Positions 1 through 5,206 of a stretch of 5,206 nucleotides of DNA are shown piece by piece. How positions within the stretch are numbered: the stretch's first letter is position 1; every line of letters begins with the position of its first letter. The notes beneath the pieces are model-generated. The model ran no database searches. It was not told the origin of the DNA and saw only the letters and a program-made list of their open reading frames with translations. A program made the position numbers and the translations under genes. The stretch spans positions 1-5,206 of the forward strand of contig JANXQG010000012.1 of NCBI GenBank assembly GCA_025356915.1, written 5' to 3'. Source of the stretch: Planctomycetota bacterium. GTDB taxonomy: Bacteria > Planctomycetota > Planctomycetia > Pirellulales > Thermoguttaceae.

Positions 1-828
1 CCTAAAAACCTCGATCCAGAAATGCCAAAATCGGTTCAGGCGGCCGCCAAGATCAAGCAGCAGGAAGATCTCGCTCCGCAGAAGATCAAGGCCATCAAGT
101 ACCTCGCCACGATGGGCTGTGGATGCTATCAGAAGATGGGAGTTCGCGAGGCCCTGCTCGAATCGCTCGACGATTGCACTGAGGACGTTCGCTATGAAGC
201 GGCTGCGGCACTGGCGAAGGCTGCCGGTTGCCGTTGCGACAAGTGCGGCAATAGCTGCTGCAATGCCAAGGTCATGAACAAGCTTAAGGAACTAGCCGAT
301 GGCACCGACGAGCGTTGCTGCCAGAAAGAGGCTTCGGAGCGAGTTCGCCAGGCGGCCCGCGAGGCTTTGAACGCATGCAAGAATAAGCTGCCGGCGATGA
401 ATGTGACTCCTGGCGGGGTCGAACCGCGCCCGATACCTGAACAACGGCCAATCGGCGTGGAATCTAGCGGTATTCCGGCTCCTCCAGTCCAGGGACCACC
501 CACCCTGCCGCCAACTCCGGCAAATCCGAACTCGACTCCAACTCCTGCGACGGGCAAGAAGCCCCTGGACTTGCCAGGGGACGCACCCGGTGGCGATCCA
601 GTATCGGTGCCGCACGCGGGGAAAGCAGGCAGTACTCCCGCACTCACAAGTGGTACCGCCAAGAGCGTGGTCGCCGAGAGCAAGATCGACACCCCGCCGA
701 GCGTGAATACGACCGTCGTGCAAACTTCAGCCAGCAGTTCGCCCGAGGCTCCCGTGCGGCTACAGTTGATCATTGGCGGTGAAGGCACGGATACCTCGGG
801 TGCTGGTATCAGTGAAACTTCAAATTAG
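1..828 (+). CDS. Cysteine-rich HEAT-repeat-like protein with Pro-rich tail (5' end outside window)
   Basis: This is the C-terminal 275 residues of a protein that probably starts upstream. The frame is open from base 1 (PKNLDPE precedes the first Met, at 22), and that Met has no Shine-Dalgarno-like sequence in front of it. Numbering from that Met, residues 16-68 form helical pairs typical of HEAT/armadillo repeats (IKAIKYLATMG, VREALLESLDD, VRYEAAAALAKAAG). A second unit lies at 84-119 (VMNKLKELADG, RVRQAAREALNAC). Eleven cysteines occur between residues 33 and 119 (33, 35, 52, 70, 72, 75, 79, 80, 99, 100, 119), including CxC, CxCxxCxxxCC and CC arrangements. Residues 124-268 are low complexity, rich in Pro, Thr, Ser, Ala and Gly, and probably disordered. 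HEAT repeats generally act as protein-binding scaffolds; metal binding or disulfides by the cysteines is inference. The style matches HEAT proteins I associate with planctomycetes. The partner and cellular role are unknown. The stop codon overlaps that of the convergent vWA gene. Confidence 0.85.
   Translation, partial: PKNLDPEMPKSVQAAAKIKQQEDLAPQKIKAIKYLATMGCGCYQKMGVREALLESLDDCTEDVRYEAAAALAKAAGCRCDKCGNSCCNAKVMNKLKELADGTDERCCQKEASERVRQAAREALNACKNKLPAMNVTPGGVEPRPIPEQRPIGVESSGIPAPPVQGPPTLPPTPANPNSTPTPATGKKPLDLPGDAPGGDPVSVPHAGKAGSTPALTSGTAKSVVAESKIDTPPSVNTTVVQTSASSSPEAPVRLQLIIGGEGTDTSGAGISETSN
562..580 (+). other. Perfect GC-rich inverted repeat inside the HEAT gene tail
   Basis: CCCCTGG (562-568) and CCAGGGG (574-580) are perfect inverted arms of 7 bp around a 5-base loop (ACTTG). 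It lies within codons for the low-complexity tail (KPLDLPGD). It is not followed by a T-run, so an intrinsic terminator is unlikely. It may be a chance product of Pro/Gly-rich GC-rich coding. Confidence 0.4.
825..828. other. Overlapping convergent stop codons (TTAG)
   Basis: The + gene ends with TAG at 826-828 and the - gene ends with TAA on the minus strand at 825-827. The tail-to-tail genes therefore share a four-base overlap and have no intergenic spacer. Any transcription terminator for either gene must lie inside the coding sequence of the other, so 3' ends of the two mRNAs are expected to be complementary over some length. No strong stem-loop followed by a T-run is seen on either strand near the junction. 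Confidence 0.93.
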
Positions 829-1826
829 TCCACATGCACTTCCAGTTCTGGAGGGGGAGAACATGCGTTGTTCTGAATGTTCTTCTGTGAGGTAACGCAG
901 ATTCTGTAGTTCCAGATATCCGCTGGCTTGATGTTAAACACGAATCGGTGAATCACTTTGCCGGGCTGACCGGAAACGAGTAGGCTGCGGCAGTGGACTT
1001 TATCGGGACCGGAACCTGCGGAATTCTCCGCGGGCTTGATCTCGATTTTGTAGGTATGGGGATTCATGTCGGCTGGCACCGACTGCTCGGCGACCACGGT
1101 ACAGGATGGATCACCGTCCTTCTCCTCGGTTTTCACTTTCAGAACAATCGTTTTCTCGGACGGCTGCCCTTGGGGATGCAACTCCAATGCCTTCCAATCA
1201 CCAATCTTCTTCCAGCGGTCGTCGCTCAGAGACAGTTGCTCGTCCGGGCTGGTCGGCAGGAACTTGAACCAGAGCAGAACCTTGGCTTTGGTCGCCTCTT
1301 TCGGCCAGCCCGATGCACAGAATTGCAGAATAGGAAAGCCGCAGCCATTCTGGAAGGACAAGTCATAAAACGTGTAGGGGTCTTTTTTGGTTTCCCGGGG
1401 AAGCACGGGAATAATCTGGGCCAAAACACTCTTTGGGCGACAACTGAATTTTGTTTCGTCAGCGTTTTGAATGGATATGCGGAAAGTCGCAAGGCCGCCA
1501 TCCTTGGTCCCGCGGTCGGCCTTGACATAGTACCTGGATTTGCCGTCGCTTACCCAAGCGTGGTCCGGGAGCGATACCTCTTGTTCCAACTTTTCTTCTT
1601 TTGAGCGAAAGACCAGGCGCGGTTTGCCAGTCGCTTCACTTGCATCTAAATAGAGCTTGATAAACTCGCCTCCCTCGACTTCGATTTCAGCGTTGGATTT
1701 GAAATTCTCCCCTTCCTTGATGCTGATCGTGTAAGGAACGGCTTTCCCACTCGCCGGCAGATCGAGTTGACGTTTCTTCTCGGACTCCAGTTGCGCGATT
1801 TCCTGCCCTCCCCTGCTTAAAACAAA
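825..1826 (-). other. Beta-rich, cysteine-containing C-terminal region of the vWA protein
   Basis: These are residues 1111-1443 plus the stop codon. The segment alternates hydrophobic and polar residues in strand-like stretches (AVPYTISIKEG, EFIKLYLDASE, LATFRISIQNA, TYKIEIKPAE, RFVFNIKPADIW), suggesting two or more beta-sandwich modules. Seven cysteines lie in the last 205 residues (1239, 1272, 1280, 1352, 1389, 1420, 1432). The 838 residues before the vWA domain hold only three. A Trp/Phe-rich stretch (GWPKEATKAKVLLWFKF) recalls similar stretches in planctomycete vWA proteins. I recognise no named domain. Clustered cysteines would fit disulfide bonds in an exported protein, but the N-terminus that would show a signal peptide is missing. 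Confidence 0.55.
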
Positions 1827-4800
1827 CTTCTCCGTTTCGACCAGCTTTTCCAATGCGTCCAACAGTCTCGATGGATCGTTGCGAGCGACAAAGTCGCCGG
1901 GAGGATTCTGCTCTTTCACCAGCGATTCGAGATCCTTTAATGCCGTTCTGTATTTATCTTCATTTTGGCCCGGATCGGGCTTGATGCAAAAGGGGATCAC
2001 TTCCAAACGAAGATCCTTGATCGTTTCTTTGGCGCGCTCCAGCGAATGTTCGACATCGATTTTAAGCGTCTCATAGTCGCACAGGCTGGTCTGCTGGTTG
2101 ATACCGTCCGTGATGACGATAACTCGCTTAGGCCCCTTGTTCTCCGCATCCTTCTCCAGCATCTCAATGGCCTTGATGATCGTATAGTACAGCGGAGTTT
2201 GACCGAGCGGTTTAAGAACTTCCAGCTTGCTTTGCGAGAGGATTCTCTGACTCTCGTTGAAGTCATTCAGATCGAGGAGTACCTGGTAGTCCGTGTCAGG
2301 ATCGGCGTCTATAAGCTTTGCGGGATCCGTAATCAGCTCGGGTTTGTCGCTAGTTTCCTTCCATGTCAGAACAAACTCCTTCTTGCGGGCACGATCGTTC
2401 GGGACATCGGGGTGAAAGGCATATCGGCTGCCGTAAGCCATGAGTCCGACACGAAACTGATTCGGTCTTCTGGCGAGTTCTTCGAGGATGCGGTTAAGCT
2501 GCTTGCGAGCCCAATGGATTCTCGTGTTGGCAACGTCTGTTTTATTCTTTCCCTTATCTTTCTTGCTTTCTTCTTCGCGTTCTTTTTTCAAGACTTCCAC
2601 GCCAAGATCAACATCCGGTGTGTTCATGCTTCCCGAGCAGTCGAAAATGAAAACGATTGACGTTTTTCGCACCGAGGCACCTGTCACCAACACGGTCGGA
2701 GGAAGCGGTTGCGTGCGAGTCACCACGGTTTCCGGTCCGGATAGGCGGACTACCTGGATCGGCGCGGATCGAACGTGTCCGCGATAGAAAGTTCTCGCAA
2801 GGACTGCGCTCAGATCCCTGGCATTTTCACCGAGATTGAGATAGGTCTTCCGGTGAACTGGGTTGACCTCGGGCGAGATGATGGCATCGCGCAGGGTGCT
2901 CCCCTGGGCGTCGAATCGGTCCTTGATTGCCAGCGGACGCAGCTTTTGATCCTGAAAGAATATCGCCGCTTCACCGCCGGCTTCAAACAACCCGGAGGCA
3001 GCGGAGGCAACGTCCAGCTTGAGATCGATCTGAGGAGAATCGCCGCCGCTGCTGTTGGCGTCAAGGTAGATGCCTTGTACGACTTCAGGCCGGACGACTC
3101 CCCGCTGCGCAACCTCGTCGGCAAGTTGCTGAACTTTCCTGGCCAAGGGGGATGGCGGGGTTAAGGCGTTCGCGGCAAGTAGATATTCCTCGGCGACCAC
3201 TTGAAAATAGGGCCGGCCTTCGCCCGGTTTTGGCCCCCAGAAGTCATCTAGGGTTCGCTGCGCTTGCCAGAGCAGGAGATTCCGCCGATCGATGCGGTAG
3301 AGGTCGGTCGAGAGATCGGCATCGCGCATCTCGCGTCCTGCCCAAAGTGCCGCGACCGCGCGCAATTCGCGGTCGCCTTCGGCATGGCCGCTCCGCGCGG
3401 CCAACGGAGGCGTTTTGGGATCCGAGAGGGCATCCCGGCTCTTCTGTCGCCAGGCGGCGACACGGGTTTCGTCGAGGGCCTCATTGAGCTTCGCTCGCAC
3501 CTGCTCGCCCTGGGCGCCAAGATCGGCGGCCATTTCGCCATGCGGCTTGGCCCGCAACGGTTCGCCAAGAATGAGCAGTGCGGGATGGATCGGCCATCGG
3601 GCGAGAAGGTTGGCCGCAGCGGCTTTTCCGGTGGTTTTGTCCTGGCCGTCGGCAGCATTTCTCTCTCGATTCTCCATGGCCACCGACTTGGCGGACGCGG
3701 CAAGAATCTCGCTATAACGCGCGCGCAAGCGATTGCGGCGTTCTCCGCTTTCCAGGGAGACGCTAAGCACGACGCCGAGCCGTCGAAATTCGTCCTTGGG
3801 AGCCCCTTCATTCCGCTTGTCAAGCCGAGTACATTCGGCGTCGAATTCGGCCTTCAATACCTTGAGCAATCGCGCGATTTCCGCCTTCGCTGCAATGCGA
3901 TCCTTGGGCCAGACGTATTTTGCAGCCGCAGCGTCGCTGTAATCCTGCAAAGTCCGATCGAGACTCGTGCTGAAAGCGTTGGCCTTCTCGATGAGATCGT
4001 GCAGTTGATTTTCAAGCTTGACGCCTCGCTGGCACCTATGCAGCAACCATCGTGCATAACAAGGGATTTCAGCGAGTGCTTCGTCCCGGACACGAAAAGC
4101 GTCGGCGACTTCCTCTGCGGATTGAATGGCACCGCCGTAGCCCTCGCTCTCGTTCGCCCGATCCCAATAATTTCGCGGCGACTCATGGTCCGCATGGGTT
4201 CCCCCCACGAACAGCCGATCTTCGGCCAAACGCCGCTGCCGATCGGCCTGTTGCATAATTCCGTAAATGGCGTATTGGGCACGAAGATCCTTGGGAAAGG
4301 CCGCCTCCTCGGCAAGTTTGCGAGATTTGACCGCAAGGCGCAGATCATTATTTGCTGTCGGACCGAGATACTCTTTGAGCATACGGAGGAAATGAATCTC
4401 GACCAGATCCGCTTTCATCGTGTCGGGCAGAGGCGGCAAGCTCTCCAGAAGCGAGAAGAGTGATGAATCGGCTCCAGGGCCTGTGAAGCGTAGCCAAACC
4501 GCTTCGGCGCTCGTCAGGTAATCGGTAGATTGCTCGGATGGCTTCTCCGCGAGATTTTCTTTTGTTTTCATGTCGCCTGCAACCGCTTGCGGCTTCGCAA
4601 CGGCCGCTTCCGACGGCGTCGCTTGCGGCTTCGTGGCGGCTGGTTCCGGCGGCTTCGCAATGGCCGCTTCCGACGGCGTCGCTTGCGGCTTCGCAACGGC
4701 GTCACTGCCAGCAGCAGCGGCGTTTGCAAGCTTTGGCACCGCGGCCGCCTGCTGCTTCAACTCTTCGAGGCGCGACTTCACTTGAGGCAGGCTATAGCCA

Positions 4801-5206
4801 GGCCAACTCTCTTCCGAATCCTGCTTCTGAAGTACATCCGCCAAACGATTGACCTGCATGAACTGGTCGCGGATTTTGCCTTCGCCGACTTTGCCGGCCA
4901 ATGCCAATTGTTCCAGGTAAAGCAACCGGTGTTGATACTCTTGCCACTTCAGCGGACTGCGGCGAGGAATGCCGCTATCGTGGAGTTTCTTATGCTGCTC
5001 CCATGCCTTGGCAATTTCGTCCCAGTGCCCCGAGGAGTTGGTGCTGTCGGTCGCCGGAACTTCGTCGCCGGAATCCGCTGGAACAGCCACCACCGAAAAA
5101 TCTTCTTTCTTATCCAGCTTGCCGATGTCAATCTGGCCGTTCTTGCCGAAGAACATGGGAGTCTGCTCGTCGTCGCGATGGGTCTTTACCCAATCGGAGA
5201 CGTTGA
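825..5206 (-). CDS. Large multidomain vWA-domain protein, intact MIDAS (5' end outside window)
   Basis: This is the 3' part of a giant gene. The first Met in the window (codon at 5154-5156) is followed by 1443 residues, but the frame stays open for 16 more codons to the edge (SDWVKTHRDDEQTP before that Met), with only a weak GAG upstream, so the true start lies outside. Numbered from that Met: 1-150, charged and helical (AKAWEQHKKL, HRLLYLEQLALAGK); 156-195, an Ala/Pro/Lys repeat linker; about 200-685, a long alpha-helical region rich in Arg, Glu and Ala; about 686-830, beta-rich (with FYRGHVR); 831-1110, a vWA domain; 1111-1443, beta-rich with seven cysteines. MIDAS residues are all present: D839, S841 and S843 of DCSGSM, T987 of GQTPL and D1017 of ITDG. 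vWA domains usually bind a protein ligand through a divalent metal, so an adhesion or assembly-scaffold role is likely, but no specific function can be assigned. The single continuous frame argues against a pseudogene. The architecture resembles large planctomycete vWA proteins. Confidence 0.9.
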   Translation of the reverse strand, partial: NVSDWVKTHRDDEQTPMFFGKNGQIDIGKLDKKEDFSVVAVPADSGDEVPATDSTNSSGHWDEIAKAWEQHKKLHDSGIPRRSPLKWQEYQHRLLYLEQLALAGKVGEGKIRDQFMQVNRLADVLQKQDSEESWPGYSLPQVKSRLEELKQQAAAVPKLANAAAAGSDAVAKPQATPSEAAIAKPPEPAATKPQATPSEAAVAKPQAVAGDMKTKENLAEKPSEQSTDYLTSAEAVWLRFTGPGADSSLFSLLESLPPLPDTMKADLVEIHFLRMLKEYLGPTANNDLRLAVKSRKLAEEAAFPKDLRAQYAIYGIMQQADRQRRLAEDRLFVGGTHADHESPRNYWDRANESEGYGGAIQSAEEVADAFRVRDEALAEIPCYARWLLHRCQRGVKLENQLHDLIEKANAFSTSLDRTLQDYSDAAAAKYVWPKDRIAAKAEIARLLKVLKAEFDAECTRLDKRNEGAPKDEFRRLGVVLSVSLESGERRNRLRARYSEILAASAKSVAMENRERNAADGQDKTTGKAAAANLLARWPIHPALLILGEPLRAKPHGEMAADLGAQGEQVRAKLNEALDETRVAAWRQKSRDALSDPKTPPLAARSGHAEGDRELRAVAALWAGREMRDADLSTDLYRIDRRNLLLWQAQRTLDDFWGPKPGEGRPYFQVVAEEYLLAANALTPPSPLARKVQQLADEVAQRGVVRPEVVQGIYLDANSSGGDSPQIDLKLDVASAASGLFEAGGEAAIFFQDQKLRPLAIKDRFDAQGSTLRDAIISPEVNPVHRKTYLNLGENARDLSAVLARTFYRGHVRSAPIQVVRLSGPETVVTRTQPLPPTVLVTGASVRKTSIVFIFDCSGSMNTPDVDLGVEVLKKEREEESKKDKGKNKTDVANTRIHWARKQLNRILEELARRPNQFRVGLMAYGSRYAFHPDVPNDRARKKEFVLTWKETSDKPELITDPAKLIDADPDTDYQVLLDLNDFNESQRILSQSKLEVLKPLGQTPLYYTIIKAIEMLEKDAENKGPKRVIVITDGINQQTSLCDYETLKIDVEHSLERAKETIKDLRLEVIPFCIKPDPGQNEDKYRTALKDLESLVKEQNPPGDFVARNDPSRLLDALEKLVETEKFVLSRGGQEIAQLESEKKRQLDLPASGKAVPYTISIKEGENFKSNAEIEVEGGEFIKLYLDASEATGKPRLVFRSKEEKLEQEVSLPDHAWVSDGKSRYYVKADRGTKDGGLATFRISIQNADETKFSCRPKSVLAQIIPVLPRETKKDPYTFYDLSFQNGCGFPILQFCASGWPKEATKAKVLLWFKFLPTSPDEQLSLSDDRWKKIGDWKALELHPQGQPSEKTIVLKVKTEEKDGDPSCTVVAEQSVPADMNPHTYKIEIKPAENSAGSGPDKVHCRSLLVSGQPGKVIHRFVFNIKPADIWNYRICVTSQKNIQNNACSPPPELEVHVD
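1827..2666 (-). other. vWA domain with complete MIDAS and charged insertion
   Basis: This is the domain at residues 831-1110 of the large minus-strand protein. Strand beta-1 is KTSIVFIFDCSGSM, carrying the DxSxS triad (D839, S841, S843). Helix alpha-1 is IHWARKQLNRILEELA and the next core strand is FRVGLMAYG. The MIDAS threonine is T987 in LGQTPLYYTI, the second aspartate is D1017 in RVIVITDGI, and a late core strand is LRLEVIPFCIK. All five residues expected to coordinate the metal, directly or through water, are kept, so ligand binding should be possible. Between beta-1 and alpha-1 is an unusual lysine/glutamate-rich insertion at about residues 853-875 (KKEREEESKKDKGKNK), a position usually occupied by a short loop. 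Domain limits are approximate, because they were judged from hydrophobic pattern alone. Confidence 0.92.
4591..4700 (-). repeat. 60-bp in-frame tandem repeat (about 1.8 copies) encoding Ala/Pro/Lys linker
   Basis: The + strand segment beginning GGCTTCGCAA at 4591 recurs at 4651 with a 60-bp period. About 43 bases match between the copies with one change (C4601 to T4661). A shorter echo, GCTTGCGGCTTCGCAACGGC, is exact at 4585-4604 and 4681-4700. The period is 20 codons, so the repeat stays in frame and yields two similar 20-residue units starting KPQATPSEAA at residues 156 and 179-180 region of the minus-strand protein. The product is an extended, probably flexible Ala/Pro/Lys linker between the N-proximal helical part and the central helical region. 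Copy number probably varies among relatives through slippage or unequal recombination, which is inference. Confidence 0.85.

Noticed and set aside
192..788. A 198-codon open frame on the - strand opposite the HEAT gene
   Set aside because: Its translation is low-complexity Gly/Ser/Pro sequence arising from the Pro-rich tail, with no domain. The + frame has clear HEAT-like helices.
839..854. Small palindrome (TCCAG-TT-CTGGA core) just past the HEAT gene stop as a terminator
   Set aside because: The loop would be only two bases unless a pair opens, the stem is short and no T-run follows on either strand. It lies in the final codons of the vWA gene (PPPELEV).
2583..2588. Run of six A on the minus strand (AAAAAAG) as a programmed frameshift site
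   Set aside because: Relative to the coding frame the run is two whole AAA codons, so the AAAAAAG heptamer is out of register for -1 slippage. The zero frame continues with intact vWA motifs.
3264..4463. A 399-codon open frame on the + strand opposite the vWA gene
   Set aside because: It is codon-aligned antisense to the minus-strand gene, as are open stretches at 993-1604 and 1965-2660. This register often stays open opposite GC-rich coding DNA. Its translation has no recognisable domain and the minus-strand frame is clearly the real one (vWA motifs, continuous 4.3 kb).
4580..4710. Repeats here as a CRISPR array or mobile-element end
   Set aside because: Units are directly abutting with a 60-bp, codon-multiple period, no unique spacers, and the reading frame is maintained. 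It is a coding minisatellite.
5154..5206. Met at 5156 as true start of the vWA gene with the remaining bases as promoter
   Set aside because: The frame is open for all 16 upstream codons, the translated residues look protein-like, and no -10/-35 pair or strong ribosome-binding site is visible.

Overview
The window is almost entirely coding. It holds two convergent genes, and both run off a window edge. On the + strand (1-828) is the 3' part of a gene for a cysteine-rich HEAT/armadillo-like protein with a long Pro/Thr/Ser-rich C-terminal tail. On the - strand (825-5206) is the 3' part of a very large gene, at least 1459 codons. It encodes a multidomain von Willebrand factor A (vWA) protein with an intact MIDAS metal-ion site. 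The two stop codons overlap in the 4-nt sequence TTAG at 825-828, so there is no intergenic space. No tRNA, rRNA, CRISPR array, insertion sequence, promoter or convincing terminator is visible.

Organism: the combination points to Planctomycetota, probably the Pirellulales or a related order. The reasons are a short Cys-rich HEAT protein with a Pro-rich tail, a giant vWA protein with long helical and beta-rich flanks, and moderately high GC. This rests on recognising protein style and recurrent motifs, not on a marker gene or a database search.

Layout: 1-828 (+) has two HEAT-like helical pairs carrying 11 cysteines within 87 residues, then a low-complexity tail. 825-1826 (-) is the beta-rich C-terminal third of the vWA protein, with seven further cysteines in its last 205 residues. 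1827-2666 (-) is the vWA domain, which has a highly charged insertion just after the DxSxS motif. About 2667-3100 (-) is a beta-rich pre-vWA segment, about 3101-4570 (-) a long alpha-helical segment, and 4574-4691 (-) an Ala/Pro/Lys linker built on a 60-bp tandem repeat. 4692-5206 (-) is a charged, helical N-proximal region whose reading frame stays open to the window edge.

The two genes are on opposite strands, so they are not an operon. Both encode protein-interaction scaffolds (HEAT solenoid, vWA/MIDAS), but nothing in the sequence shows that they act together. No recognisable enzyme, defence system or mobile element is present. The most interesting open question is what the missing N-terminus of the vWA protein is; the junction sequence at the edge faintly recalls the end of a caspase-like peptidase domain, which is only an inference.
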